DNA from: Bacteroidota bacterium
Lineage (GTDB): Bacteria; Bacteroidota; Bacteroidia; Bacteroidales; JACABE01
Direction of reading: 5' to 3'
DNA length: 64,000 bases
NCBI GenBank assembly: GCA_026391675.1
Contig: JAPLDQ010000005.1
Location: 1 to 64,000 of the forward strand
Part shown: positions 26,803 through 35,733 of the stretch, one piece after another
Layout: each line of letters begins with the position of its first letter
Position numbering within the stretch: the first letter of the stretch is position 1
Notes under the pieces: model-generated
Databases searched by the model: none
Told to the model about the DNA's origin: nothing
The model's input: the letters and a program-made list of their open reading frames with translations, nothing else
Program-made: the position numbers and the translations under genes

Positions 26803-26828
26803 AAAGGCATGCAAATACTACATGCCTT
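26803..26828 (-). terminator. Terminator of the DHOD-like gene
   Basis: The arms AAAGGCATG (26803-26811) and CATGCCTT (26821-26828) are followed on the minus strand by six U. It lies 19 nt after the DHOD-like stop and just before the preferred start of the phosphatase gene. Confidence 0.8.
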
Positions 26829-26846
26829 AATTTGAATTAAATTTCT

Positions 26847-27860
26847 TTATCTTGTGGAAGATTTTTTAAAAATTTCATCAGATTTCATAATCATATCAAT
26901 ATATTGTGCTCTGCGATAAGCAAAAGGATCTTTTAAATTTTTACGTGATACTTTTCCTCTGAAATCATTAATATCTTTGTAGCCTTTGCTATCCATCCAG
27001 AATTCAATTTCTTTCAGCATCTTGCCAATTTGGTCTATCCCGTTTTTGTAGAGTGTACTTACTACCTGGGTGCAATCAGCTCCGGCCAGTAACATTTTAA
27101 CTACATCTTTACCATTATAAATACCGGTATTACTGCATATATAACCGTTAATATTTCCATATAACAAGCCTGCATAACGAAGTGGCAGGCGGTTATCATC
27201 TTCATTACTGATAAATGGATGGATATATAGTGTTTCTTTTTCAATATCTATATCTGGCTGGAACAAACGGTTAAAAAGCACAAAACCTTCAGCTCCGGCA
27301 GCATTCATTCGGGCTACAACATGTAAAACATTAGAGTAAAAAGGGCTTAACTTTACACTTACCGGAATATTTACTGCTTTTTTAACATTAGCAATAATAT
27401 CCAATTGTTCTTCAATTATAACTCTTGGTTCTTTATCTGCATCCTTTGGGACATGATACAGGTTTAATTCAAGTGCATCAACACCGCATTGGGCAATTAA
27501 TTTAGCATATTCAACCCAATTGTCTTTCTGAACAGCATTTAAACTGCCTATAATTGGAATACTGACAGCAGACTTGGCTTTGCGTAAATGATCAAGATGT
27601 TCTTCTGCTCCGGCATGTTCAATATCCGGAAATAAAGATGTCATTTCTGCATTACGGTTTTCATATTCTCTTAAATTTTCGTGCATCTGAAGGTTTTCAA
27701 GCTGTATTTGTTCTTCAAATAATGACTTAAAAACGATGGCAGAGGCACCTGCATCTTCCAATCTTTTTAAATTGCTGATATCATCTGATATGTTTGAAGC
27801 ACCTACTATTATTGGATTCTTCAATTTCAGTCCTAAATAATTAACGGATAAATTTGCCAT
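26847..27860 (-). CDS. Dihydroorotate dehydrogenase-like flavoprotein, not canonical PyrD
   Basis: The 337-residue TIM-barrel protein resembles class 1 dihydroorotate dehydrogenases: N-terminal LKLKNPIIVGASN, mid-barrel PVSVKLSP, and C-terminal GGADCTQV-like phosphate-binding part (AGADCTQVVSTLYKNG). The loop that normally holds the catalytic base (a Cys or Ser within NxSCPN) instead reads ELNLYHVPKDADKEP, so it probably does not oxidise dihydroorotate. It matches a 'DHOD-like' group found in Bacteroidota and cyanobacteria, often near pyruvate:ferredoxin oxidoreductase genes. Its real substrate is unknown. A terminator follows; fructose-bisphosphate aldolase lies upstream. Confidence 0.85.
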   Translation of the reverse strand: MANLSVNYLGLKLKNPIIVGASNISDDISNLKRLEDAGASAIVFKSLFEEQIQLENLQMHENLREYENRNAEMTSLFPDIEHAGAEEHLDHLRKAKSAVSIPIIGSLNAVQKDNWVEYAKLIAQCGVDALELNLYHVPKDADKEPRVIIEEQLDIIANVKKAVNIPVSVKLSPFYSNVLHVVARMNAAGAEGFVLFNRLFQPDIDIEKETLYIHPFISNEDDNRLPLRYAGLLYGNINGYICSNTGIYNGKDVVKMLLAGADCTQVVSTLYKNGIDQIGKMLKEIEFWMDSKGYKDINDFRGKVSRKNLKDPFAYRRAQYIDMIMKSDEIFKKSSTR

Positions 27861-28032
27861 GTTAAAATCTCCTATGTATTATGTTGTACTTTAAAAATAT
27901 AATTCTAGTGTAAATATAGATTAAAAAAAAGATAAAATGTTAAATTATTTTTATTTTAAGAAATTTTATGATGCTTCTAATGATAGCTTCATTTTAAGTG
28001 AGGCAGTCATTAGAAGTTATCTAAAAAGATGA

Positions 28033-29112
28033 TTAGTATCTGTCAATACAATTTAAATCGCTGAATGCAATTTTAAGTCTTTCAACCATTGTTTTTTCAC
28101 CTTCTCTCATCCAAACGCGGGGATCATAGTATTTCTTATTGGGTTTGTCGTCCCCTTCTGGGTTGCCGATTTGTCCCTGCAGATAGCCTTCATTTTTTTT
28201 GTAAAATTTTAATACACCTTCCCAGCAGGCCCATTGCGTATCAGTATCAATATTCATCTTAATAACACCATAGCCTATAGCTTCTTTGATTTTTTCAGGT
28301 TCCGAACCTGAACCGCCATGAAATACGAAATTTACAGGGTTGGCAACTGTGTTAAACTTTTTCTGAATGTATATTTGTGAATTATGCAGGATTACAGGTT
28401 CCAGTTTTACATTTCCCGGTTTGTAAACACCGTGAACATTGCCAAATGAAGCAGCTATGGTAAAGTCTTTACTGATTTTACTCAGTTCTTCATAGGCATA
28501 AGCTACGTCTTCAGGTTGTGTGTAAAGGCGGGCATTATCAACATGAGTATTGTCCACACCATCTTCCTCTCCGCCGGTTATACCCAGTTCAATTTCCAAC
28601 GTCATGCCGATTTTACTCATACGACTCAGGTATTTCTTACAAATGTCGATGTTTTCTTCCAGTGATTCTTCAGAAAGGTCAAGCATATGAGAACTGAACA
28701 ATGGTTTGCCATGCATTTTAAAGAATTTTTCACCTGCATCCAATAAACCATCTATCCATGGTAATAATTTTTTAGCAGCATGATCGGTATGTAAAATTAC
28801 CGGGATGCCATAATATTCAGCCATCTGATGCACATGCATGGCACCTGATACTGTACCTGCAATGGCTGCTTTTTCTTCAGCATTGGATATCCCTTTGCCG
28901 GCAAAAAATACACCACCACCATTCGAAAATTGTATCATAATTGGGGAGTTCACCACTTTTGCAGCTTCCATAACTGCATTTACAGAATTTGTACCAACCA
29001 CATTTACTGCCGGAATGGCAAATTTTTCCTGTTTGGCAATTCTGAATATTTCCTGTAAGCTTTCTCCTGTAGCAACACCCGGAGCCACTTTACTGCTTAT
29101 TTTTTCTGACAT
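28033..29112 (-). CDS. fbaA: Class II fructose-bisphosphate aldolase
   Basis: FbaA reversibly cleaves fructose-1,6-bisphosphate to dihydroxyacetone phosphate and glyceraldehyde-3-phosphate in glycolysis and gluconeogenesis. The 359-residue length equals that of the Escherichia coli class IIA enzyme. Zinc-site and active-site signatures are VILHTDHAAKKLLPW, ELGITGGEEDGVD, FGNVHGVYKPG, VFHGGSGS and the phosphate-binding KMNIDTDTQWA. The ATG at 29112 gives the usual N-terminal length. A -7 box lies 67 nt upstream. The gene is separated from the DHOD-like gene by 172 nt. Confidence 0.98.
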   Translation of the reverse strand: MSEKISSKVAPGVATGESLQEIFRIAKQEKFAIPAVNVVGTNSVNAVMEAAKVVNSPIMIQFSNGGGVFFAGKGISNAEEKAAIAGTVSGAMHVHQMAEYYGIPVILHTDHAAKKLLPWIDGLLDAGEKFFKMHGKPLFSSHMLDLSEESLEENIDICKKYLSRMSKIGMTLEIELGITGGEEDGVDNTHVDNARLYTQPEDVAYAYEELSKISKDFTIAASFGNVHGVYKPGNVKLEPVILHNSQIYIQKKFNTVANPVNFVFHGGSGSEPEKIKEAIGYGVIKMNIDTDTQWACWEGVLKFYKKNEGYLQGQIGNPEGDDKPNKKYYDPRVWMREGEKTMVERLKIAFSDLNCIDRY

Positions 29113-29178
29113 ATAATTTTTATTTTAAATAAGTTAGATACTATTATCTGCTCGAAAATGTTTAAAATTCCGATAGAA

Positions 29179-29186
29179 CAAAAATA
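29179..29186 (-). promoter_or_regulatory. Bacteroidota -7 box of fbaA
   Basis: The minus strand reads TATTTTTG, an exact TAnnTTTG match, 66 nt before the ATG. The implied leader is about 60 nt. Confidence 0.5.
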
Positions 29187-29241
29187 ATAAATAAACTTAA
29201 TTTTTTTACAGAAAAAAGGTGAATTTATTTTAATAATGCAA

Positions 29242-29769
29242 TTAATTATATCTGCCGGCAGAAAAGAAGTATTTTTTGTAATAATTTTCTTCCAGGTTGT
29301 TGATCATTACGCCTTTTGAAGTGGTTGCATGTATAAAATGTCCCTTGCTGATATAAATGCCAACATGTGAAACCTTTTCGCCGGTAATTTTAAAGAAAAC
29401 CAGATCGCCCTGTATCAAAGCATCTTTATTAACAGGTATTGATTGCATCATAATATCTTCTGATTTACGGGCAAGGGTTTTTCCGTACATTTCTTTATAA
29501 AATGAGTTTACAAAACAGGAACAATCAGTACCTTCTTTACTGCAGCCTCCGTATTTGTATGGAACTCCAAGCCAGGAAATTACAGTTTCCAGAAATTTTG
29601 TATCTTCATTGCCTGCAAGTTCATAACCTAATTTTTGAGCATAATTCAGGCTAGAATTATTGTTGGTGTTTTTTGAAACGTTTTCTTTATGAATCTTAGA
29701 TGATGATTTACACCCAATTAAAGAAGTGAATAAAATCAGTAAACAACTAATTTTCAGAAAATACCGCAT
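29242..29769 (-). CDS. NlpC/P60 (C40) cell-wall peptidase, lipoprotein
   Basis: The 175-residue peptidoglycan endopeptidase begins with a lipoprotein signal (lipobox SLIGC, lipidated C20). The NlpC/P60 domain has catalytic C83 in GTDCSCFVNSF, with a Cys in place of the usual Gly after the Ser. The histidine is in VSHVGIYI, and a second histidine in HFIHATTS. Such enzymes cut gamma-D-Glu to diamino-acid bonds in stem peptides. It lies 5 nt after a putative anti-sigma factor, which overlaps an ECF sigma gene. Cell-wall remodelling is therefore probably part of that sigma operon. Confidence 0.93.
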   Translation of the reverse strand: MRYFLKISCLLILFTSLIGCKSSSKIHKENVSKNTNNNSSLNYAQKLGYELAGNEDTKFLETVISWLGVPYKYGGCSKEGTDCSCFVNSFYKEMYGKTLARKSEDIMMQSIPVNKDALIQGDLVFFKITGEKVSHVGIYISKGHFIHATTSKGVMINNLEENYYKKYFFSAGRYN

Positions 29770-29774
29770 ATATT

Positions 29775-30185
29775 TTATAAGGTATACTGAACATTAGCGT
29801 GAAAAAATCTGGAGAAAAGCCTGTCAATAATCAATAATCCTCCCAAAGCCACTACAACGATACTAATAATAGGCTGTGATTTTAAAAGTATGGATATTTT
29901 TGAAAATATATTGATATAAGGGTTGAAAAATTTATGTAAGGATTCAATTTGCTGGTGCCCGATAAACGATGGAAAGAAAATACCGGCTACAATTGCAATT
30001 ACTAATGTAAGAGCAGCAATCAGCCAGAATTTGTATTGTGCAAAAAAACTTAGTTTTTCTGCAGGTACATCTGCCTGTGCAATAATTGACATAATACGGT
30101 TGGTGAAATCAGCAGAAGGTTCATCCAAAGTGGATTGCTTAAGCAGATTTGCTAAAAAAGGATCCTTATCTTGTATTGTGTTCAT
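29775..30185 (-). CDS. Putative anti-sigma factor (membrane protein)
   Basis: The 136-residue protein has a hydrophilic N-terminal segment of about 45 residues, a membrane helix (about 50-70), a connecting stretch, and a second helix (about 103-123). I do not recognise a named domain. The start overlaps the end of the ECF sigma gene by 4 nt and the layout (short cytoplasmic part, then membrane segment) fits anti-sigma factors encoded this way. No zinc-binding HxxxCxxC motif is present, so it is not of the classical ZAS type. The call rests mostly on position. Confidence 0.65.
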   Translation of the reverse strand: MNTIQDKDPFLANLLKQSTLDEPSADFTNRIMSIIAQADVPAEKLSFFAQYKFWLIAALTLVIAIVAGIFFPSFIGHQQIESLHKFFNPYINIFSKISILLKSQPIISIVVVALGGLLIIDRLFSRFFHANVQYTL

Positions 30186-30757
30186 ATTAATGTATTAACT
30201 TCATTTTGAAGTAAAAGTTTAAGCTCATCATATAATTTTTTCCGGCTGCGATGCAGTTTTACCTTAACATTGGCTTCGGTTAAACCTGTAATCTCGCTGA
30301 CTTCTTCAATTGAACTTTCATTTAAATAAAATAATGTAACTATGGCACTGTCTTCTTCATCAAGCTTTGTCAGGGCTAAATTAATATATTTTGTTTGTTC
30401 TTCAGCTTTTAAATAATTTATTTCGTTACTAATTTCTCCGACTGTAAAATTATCAATAATTTCTTCATCTATCGTATGTTGGTCAACAGTTTTTTTACGA
30501 ATTTTCGAAATAGCCTGATGATAAACAATACTGAACAACCATGTTGAGAACTTTGATTTACCTTCAAAATTTTTTAAAGAATAAAAAACTTTTAAAAATG
30601 CATCCTGTAAGACTTCTTCAGCATCTTCCCTGTTTTTGCAAATCCTTAGCGCAACATTAAATGCCATTGTTTTATGCTTGTTGATAAGCATTTCAAAAGC
30701 ATTACTATTACCTCTATGAATCTGTTCAAGATAAAAACTATCGTCCTTATATGCCAT
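30182..30757 (-). CDS. ECF-type RNA polymerase sigma factor
   Basis: The 191-residue sigma-70 family factor has region 2 (FEMLINKHKTMAFNVALRIC through AEEVLQDAFLKVFYSLKNFEGKSKFSTWLFSI, the promoter-melting part) and region 4 (LDEEDSAIVTLFYLNESSIEEVSEITGLTEANVKVKLHRSRKKL). Regions 1 and 3 are missing, as in group IV sigma factors. It heads an operon with a membrane protein (4-nt overlap) and an NlpC/P60 lipoprotein. That arrangement suggests a cell-envelope stress signal. A -7 box lies 36 nt upstream, so basal transcription uses the main sigma factor. Confidence 0.96.
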   Translation of the reverse strand: MAYKDDSFYLEQIHRGNSNAFEMLINKHKTMAFNVALRICKNREDAEEVLQDAFLKVFYSLKNFEGKSKFSTWLFSIVYHQAISKIRKKTVDQHTIDEEIIDNFTVGEISNEINYLKAEEQTKYINLALTKLDEEDSAIVTLFYLNESSIEEVSEITGLTEANVKVKLHRSRKKLYDELKLLLQNEVNTLI

Positions 30758-30792
30758 TTTTCTTTAAGACGCTGTTAATTAATTATAGGTTA

Positions 30793-30800
30793 CAAAAATA
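30793..30800 (-). promoter_or_regulatory. Bacteroidota -7 box of the ECF sigma operon
   Basis: The minus strand reads TATTTTTG, an exact TAnnTTTG match, 35 nt before the sigma start codon. Confidence 0.55.
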
Positions 30801-30906
30801 CACTAAGTTAAAAGCAATTTGAAACTATTTTTGTTGAATCTTGTATATTCATGTTTGAAAGGGATATATTTCATGTTAAAAGGAGAAATTTTATTTCTTA
30901 TAAAAT

Positions 30907-30934
30907 TCATAACTTAAAATTCATAATTCATAAC
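30907..30934. repeat. 7-bp tandem repeat (TCATAAY type)
   Basis: Four in-phase heptamers read TCATAAC, TTAAAAT, TCATAAT, TCATAAC. They match the array before aguA. The array lies 63 nt before the next gene. Confidence 0.6.
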
Positions 30935-30996
30935 TATTTTTGTAACCTGATTCGTAATCTTTGCGTCATAGTTAAAAACAATAAAAAATTAAAACA

Positions 30997-31317
30997 ATGG
31001 AAGACATTTTTGTACCGTTAAGTATGTTTGGAATGGTGTTAGGAATAGTTTATTTAAGCATCCGCAAAAAAGAACGCATGGCTTTATTACAAAAGGGACT
31101 GGAAGGTGATTATTTTGATAAAAACAAGCCAACAAAAAAAGCATTGAATTTAAAATATGGATTACTGTCACTGGCAGTTGGAGCAGGTATTCTTATTGCA
31201 AGGATCTTTGAATATTACGGCTGCATGCATCAGGAAGGTTATTTTGCCATGATATTTCTATTGGGTGGTATTAGCTTAATATTATATTATTTCCTCGAAA
31301 AGAAATTAAAAGATTAA
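30997..31317 (+). CDS. Small membrane protein, DUF6249-like
   Basis: The 106-residue protein has three hydrophobic helices (about 6-22, 50-68, 80-99) separated by charged segments. The first loop reads KKERMALLQKGLEGDY, which resembles the repeated KxRMALIEKG motif of DUF6249 membrane proteins that often neighbour ECF sigma factors. Here it is divergent from an ECF sigma operon, which supports that link. Its biochemical role is unknown. A bidirectional terminator follows. Confidence 0.72.
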   Translation: MEDIFVPLSMFGMVLGIVYLSIRKKERMALLQKGLEGDYFDKNKPTKKALNLKYGLLSLAVGAGILIARIFEYYGCMHQEGYFAMIFLLGGISLILYYFLEKKLKD

Positions 31318-31372
31318 TTATTATCCCAATTAATTCTTTAGAACTTGTAAGGGTTAAGTTCTGGGATTTATA

Positions 31373-31411
31373 AAAAAAGCTGTCAGAATTACATTTACTG
31401 ACAGCTTTTTT
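31373..31411. terminator. Bidirectional terminator between convergent genes
   Basis: A stem with AAAAAAGCTGTCAG on the left (31373-31386) and CTGACAGCTTTTTT on the right (31398-31411) has A and T tracts that serve both directions. Confidence 0.88.
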
Positions 31412-31429
31412 ATTAATTGGTTCATTGGT

Positions 31430-32632
31430 TTAACTTAATTTAGCTAAGGCTTCTTGAATTCTTTTTACTGCTTCAATCAGATTTTCATTGGAAGTAGCAT
31501 AAGAAAATCTTACACAGTTAGGATCTCCGAAAGCAGCTCCTGAAACCAGTGCCACAAAAACAGTATTCAGAATATACATACAAAGGTCTTCGCCATTATT
31601 AATAATATAATCCCCATAGGATTTACCGTAATAATATGAAATATCTGGGAAAACGTAAAAAGCACCCTGAGGCAGATTTGTTTTTATTCCCGGAATATCT
31701 TTTAGTAAGGAAATCAATAAATCACGTCTTTCGCGGAAAGCAGCCAGCATTTTTTTAATATCTTCTGATTTAGCAGGATCTGATTCTACTGCATCTAATG
31801 TAGCCCTTTGTGCAATTGAACTTGGAGCTGAGGTAATTTGTCCCTGGAGTTTATCGCAGGCTTTTGCTATAAAGCATGGTGCCGCCATATAGCCGATACG
31901 CCAGCCTGTCATGGCAAAGCCTTTGGAAACACCGTTAATTGTTATAACTTTTTCTTTTATAAAGTCAAATTGGGCTATACTCTCATGTTTGCCACCAAAA
32001 TTTATCAGTTCATAGATTTCATCGGCTAAAATATAGACATTTTCATATTTTGCAATTACTTCTGCTATTGCTTTGAGTTCATCTTTGGTATAAACAGAAC
32101 CTGTGGGATTACACGGACTGCTGAACATAAAAAGCCTGGTTTTAGGAGTTATGGCAGCTTCTACCTGAGCAGCTGTAACCTTAAAGTCTTGTTCTATAGG
32201 GGCATTGATATAAACCGCTTTACCTTCGGCTAATTTGATTATTTCCTTATATGAAACCCAGTAAGGTGCCGGAACTATTACTTCATCACCAGGGTTAACA
32301 AGGCTTAAGACCACATTGGCCAGAGACTGTTTGGCACCGTTTGAAACTACTATCTGATGTGGTGTGAAATCTAAATTATTATCTCTTTTAAATTTACGGC
32401 AAATGGCTTGTCGTAAATCCATATAACCCGAAACAGGTGTATAGTGAGAGAAATTATCATCTATGGCTTTCTTGGCATATTCTTTAATATGCACAGGGGT
32501 GTCAAAATCAGGTTCACCAATACTTAAATTGATTACATTATGACCCTGTGCCTGCAATTCCCTGCTTTTTTGGGTCATTGCCAATGTTTCAGATTCTGAC
32601 AGGAAGTTGATTCTGTTTGATAATATATTCAT
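31430..32632 (-). CDS. aspC: Pyridoxal-phosphate aminotransferase (aspartate aminotransferase type)
   Basis: The 400-residue fold-type I aminotransferase of subgroup Ib transfers an amino group between aspartate and 2-oxoglutarate, or a related pair. Key parts are the N-terminal INLSIGEPDFDTP, SNGAKQSL for cofactor phosphate binding, FSSPCNPTGSVY, LADEIYE with the aspartate that binds the pyridine nitrogen, and the Schiff-base lysine in NGVSKGFAMTGWRIGY. Substrate range cannot be read from sequence; aspartate is the usual assignment for this Bacteroidota group. It has its own promoter and a shared terminator. Confidence 0.94.
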   Translation of the reverse strand: MNILSNRINFLSESETLAMTQKSRELQAQGHNVINLSIGEPDFDTPVHIKEYAKKAIDDNFSHYTPVSGYMDLRQAICRKFKRDNNLDFTPHQIVVSNGAKQSLANVVLSLVNPGDEVIVPAPYWVSYKEIIKLAEGKAVYINAPIEQDFKVTAAQVEAAITPKTRLFMFSSPCNPTGSVYTKDELKAIAEVIAKYENVYILADEIYELINFGGKHESIAQFDFIKEKVITINGVSKGFAMTGWRIGYMAAPCFIAKACDKLQGQITSAPSSIAQRATLDAVESDPAKSEDIKKMLAAFRERRDLLISLLKDIPGIKTNLPQGAFYVFPDISYYYGKSYGDYIINNGEDLCMYILNTVFVALVSGAAFGDPNCVRFSYATSNENLIEAVKRIQEALAKLS

Positions 32633-32659
32633 AAGAAATAGTTTTATTCAATTTTAGAG

Positions 32660-32667
32660 CAAAATTA
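32660..32667 (-). promoter_or_regulatory. Bacteroidota -7 box of the aminotransferase gene
   Basis: The minus strand reads TAATTTTG, an exact TAnnTTTG match, 27 nt before the ATG at 32632. Confidence 0.6.
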
Positions 32668-32699
32668 GAAAATTTTTATATTTAATAACTTTGAATCGT

Positions 32700-32707
32700 T
32701 ATTTTTG
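32700..32707 (+). promoter_or_regulatory. Possible -7 box in the 332-bp divergent gap
   Basis: TATTTTTG is an exact TAnnTTTG match, but it lies 257 nt before the DUF5686 gene, so it would give a long leader. The gap 32633-32964 otherwise holds A/T-rich DNA with no gene, repeat or hairpin that I can support. Confidence 0.35.
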
Positions 32708-32964
32708 TAACAATTATTTTTATTGATAAATATGAATTTTATTTTATTGTTACATCTGGATTAAAAAATTACTTCAGCAGATTTATATATTGAGACCTGT
32801 AAAAGACTGATTTTAAGGATTTAAAATTTATTTTTTTCAAAGAATCAAACAAAAAATCCTGTAAAAATCATGACTTATGGAACATATCCGTTTAATCTGC
32901 GTTTTATATTTTTAGTAAATAATTTCTAAATAAATGCGTATTAATTAATCTTTACTTAATCTTT

Positions 32965-35619
32965 ATGCAGAAAAAATTTGTTTCCAACATATGCATTTTT
33001 ACAGCCCTGCTTATTTTTTTTAATTTAAGTATTGTCAGCGGACAATCAGGTATAAAAGGCTATATTAAAGATAGTAAGGGTAATCCCATTCCTTTTTCAA
33101 CCCTTTATATAAAAGAACTTAAGACAGGAACAATTGCCAACGAAAATGGCTATTTTGAATTTCCCATGCACTCTGGAGAATATCAGGTTGATTTCCGTTG
33201 TCTGGGTTATCAATCGGTGAGCAGGCAGATAAATGTAGTAAAGGGCTTTTCTACTCTTGATATCCGTTTGAAAGAACAGGCTATTGTTTCCAAGACTGTT
33301 ACTATTGTGGGTTCAAAGGAAGACCCAGCTTATGGCATTATGCGTAAGGCAGTCGCAGCTTCTTATTATTACCGTATGCTGGTTAAGGCCTACGATGCAA
33401 ATTTGTATATAAAAGGTAGCGGTGAGCTAAAATTACCAAAACTTATTTATAAACTGGGTAAATCCGAGGGTTTGGATACAGTTGAATATTTTACCAATGA
33501 ATCTTATAATCATTTACGCTATGAATATCCTGCCAAATATGTCCAAAACGTAACTTCAGCCAGAAACAACAGCAGAGATAGTTCGGGTGCTATTGTTAAC
33601 CGGTATTTTAATGCAAGCATTTACAATCCTGAGTTTGTTGGCAATGTTTCTCCACTTTCGCCTTCTGCTTTCTCCTTTTATCGCTTTAAACTGCTGAATA
33701 CTTTTAAGGATAAAGGAGCTGAAGTATATAAAATAGGTGTTATCCCACGCTCTAACGGAAGTAATGTGTTTTCAGGAGAAATTTATATTATCGACAATTT
33801 ATGGTGTGTATATAGTTTTAATTTAAAGACTTTTATGCAGGGATTTGAAGTGGTTTCCAACCAGATGTTCGCCTCTGTCAATGAAAGGGTATGGGTTCCC
33901 ATTAATCAGCAACTTGACCTGAAAGGCAATATTTTCGGCTTTAAAGTAAAATGGAAATATCTGGTCTCTTTAAGTGATTATCTTATAGAAGTTAATGATT
34001 CACTGGAATTTGCAAAATTAACCCTGATTGATGAAAAAACAGAAAAAGAATATGCCAAAGCATTGGAAGAGGAAAAACGATTAAGAAAAATAAAGCCGGA
34101 TATCGCAAAGGATACTGCAACTGGACAAAAGGAGGAAGAAAAATTTTCGCTTGCTGACTTTAAGAAAAAGATGAAAGAATATGAAAAGCAGGAAAAGAAA
34201 AAGCAAAAGGAACCGGAAGTAATAAGCGATTATTCATTGTATGTAGATTCAACAGCATACAGAAAAACAACTCAGTACTGGGATTCTATACGGCCAATTC
34301 CTCTGACTGCAGCTGAAAATAAACCCAGTTTTGAAGTTAAAAATGACAGTATAGAAGCGTTGAGGAAAAGTGATTCAGCTGTATCTTCAATATTCGGAAA
34401 AACAATAGGTGGCTTGATATTCGGAAAAACTTTCAGAATTAATAAGAAATGGGAGATTAATTATCCCTCACCACTGACAAGTTTAAATTTTAATACTGTA
34501 GAAGGTTTTAATCTGGATATACCCCTGGAATTTAAATACAGGAACAGACATGATAATTACAGTGTCAGTTTTGGCCCTGAATTCAGGTATGGATTCAGCA
34601 ATAAAGCATTTTCTGCCTCCGGAAATTTCAGATACAGTTTTAATAAAAATTTCAGATGGTCTTATATAAAATTAAAATTCGGGCGCGATATTGTTCAACT
34701 GAATGAGAATAATCCGATAATTCCATTCTTTAATACCATTACCACGCTGATGGGCCGTAAGAATTATATGAAGATTTATCAGAGTGATAAGGTAGAAATC
34801 ACTGCTAAAACCTATATAAATAATCACATCAGGTTAAAAGGGGGATTCTCCTGGTCAGAACGAACAGCTTTGTTCAATGAAACTAATTTCAGCTGGATAA
34901 AATCAAAAGACAAACCTTATACATCCAATGCCCCTTATAATGTAGAAGATACATCTACTGTATTTGCCGTACATCAGGCTTTTTTGGTTAATATGAGGAT
35001 GGAATACCGCCCTGTTGTTAAGTATCATAAATTCAACGGTGTGAAATATCCGAGTTTAAGCCTTTTCCCATTGCTTGCACTCGAATATAACGGAGGAATT
35101 AAATCAGTTTTTGGCAGCGATGTTGATTATCAACGTATTGAAGCCAGTCTGCAACATGAATTGGAAGGTTACAGACGTACTTTAAACTTTAAAGTATTTG
35201 CCGGTTCTACTTTTGTTGATAACAAGCTCTCTTTTGTGGATTATAAGCACTTTAACGGCAGTAAAATTGCTGTGGATTTTGCCGATCCTATGAATACCTA
35301 TAGATTGCTTGATTATTACACCTATAGCACCAAGGGTCCTTATTTTGGATTATATAGCAGTTTATCAATGAAGAAATTCCTGTTAAGCCAGTGGTTTTGG
35401 CTGAATATAATGGGCGTTCGCGAATGCATTTCGTTCAATTACTTAAAAACCCGCTATTCTCCATATTATTACGAGATTGGTTATGGTCTCGAAAATATAT
35501 TCCGTTTTATTAAGATTGAAGCATTTACAAGCTTTGAGAAGAATAAATATAAAGAATTTGGAATTAAACTTGGCATTTCTATTGGCGGTGGAATCAGATT
35601 TGAACGGGATGATGATTAA
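32965..35619 (+). CDS. DUF5686 outer-membrane protein with carboxypeptidase-like regulatory domain
   Basis: The 884-residue protein has a signal peptide (1-26). A carboxypeptidase-regulatory-like beta-sandwich follows (about 28-110: GIKGYIKDSKGNPIPFSTLYI, then DFRCLGYQSVSRQI). The large DUF5686 region ends in a predicted outer-membrane barrel of many amphipathic strands. A lysine/glutamate-rich insert (about 355-410) separates the parts. The family is widespread in Bacteroidota, often annotated as TonB-receptor-like, but it has no plug domain and its function is not known. Its last residues, GGGIRFERDDD, do not end in the usual aromatic residue. A -7 box for the next gene lies downstream. Confidence 0.9.
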   Translation: MQKKFVSNICIFTALLIFFNLSIVSGQSGIKGYIKDSKGNPIPFSTLYIKELKTGTIANENGYFEFPMHSGEYQVDFRCLGYQSVSRQINVVKGFSTLDIRLKEQAIVSKTVTIVGSKEDPAYGIMRKAVAASYYYRMLVKAYDANLYIKGSGELKLPKLIYKLGKSEGLDTVEYFTNESYNHLRYEYPAKYVQNVTSARNNSRDSSGAIVNRYFNASIYNPEFVGNVSPLSPSAFSFYRFKLLNTFKDKGAEVYKIGVIPRSNGSNVFSGEIYIIDNLWCVYSFNLKTFMQGFEVVSNQMFASVNERVWVPINQQLDLKGNIFGFKVKWKYLVSLSDYLIEVNDSLEFAKLTLIDEKTEKEYAKALEEEKRLRKIKPDIAKDTATGQKEEEKFSLADFKKKMKEYEKQEKKKQKEPEVISDYSLYVDSTAYRKTTQYWDSIRPIPLTAAENKPSFEVKNDSIEALRKSDSAVSSIFGKTIGGLIFGKTFRINKKWEINYPSPLTSLNFNTVEGFNLDIPLEFKYRNRHDNYSVSFGPEFRYGFSNKAFSASGNFRYSFNKNFRWSYIKLKFGRDIVQLNENNPIIPFFNTITTLMGRKNYMKIYQSDKVEITAKTYINNHIRLKGGFSWSERTALFNETNFSWIKSKDKPYTSNAPYNVEDTSTVFAVHQAFLVNMRMEYRPVVKYHKFNGVKYPSLSLFPLLALEYNGGIKSVFGSDVDYQRIEASLQHELEGYRRTLNFKVFAGSTFVDNKLSFVDYKHFNGSKIAVDFADPMNTYRLLDYYTYSTKGPYFGLYSSLSMKKFLLSQWFWLNIMGVRECISFNYLKTRYSPYYYEIGYGLENIFRFIKIEAFTSFEKNKYKEFGIKLGISIGGGIRFERDDD

Positions 35620-35685
35620 TTTTTCAAAATAGAAATTATTATAAAAATTTATTTTAAAAGCGCATTGTAAATCGTAGATAAATCA

Positions 35686-35693
35686 TACTTTTG
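35686..35693 (+). promoter_or_regulatory. Bacteroidota -7 box of the carboxyltransferase gene
   Basis: TACTTTTG is an exact TAnnTTTG match 41 nt before the ATG at 35734. A purine-rich AGAAGGAG follows in the leader. Confidence 0.6.
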
Positions 35694-35733
35694 CAGAAAG
35701 AGAAGGAGATTTTTATTTACTTTTTTATTCCGG

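Noticed and set aside
32633-32964. Search for a riboswitch or small RNA in the 332-bp divergent gap
   Set aside because: I see only A/T-rich DNA with two promoter-like boxes; no stable hairpin or conserved RNA motif is evident by eye.
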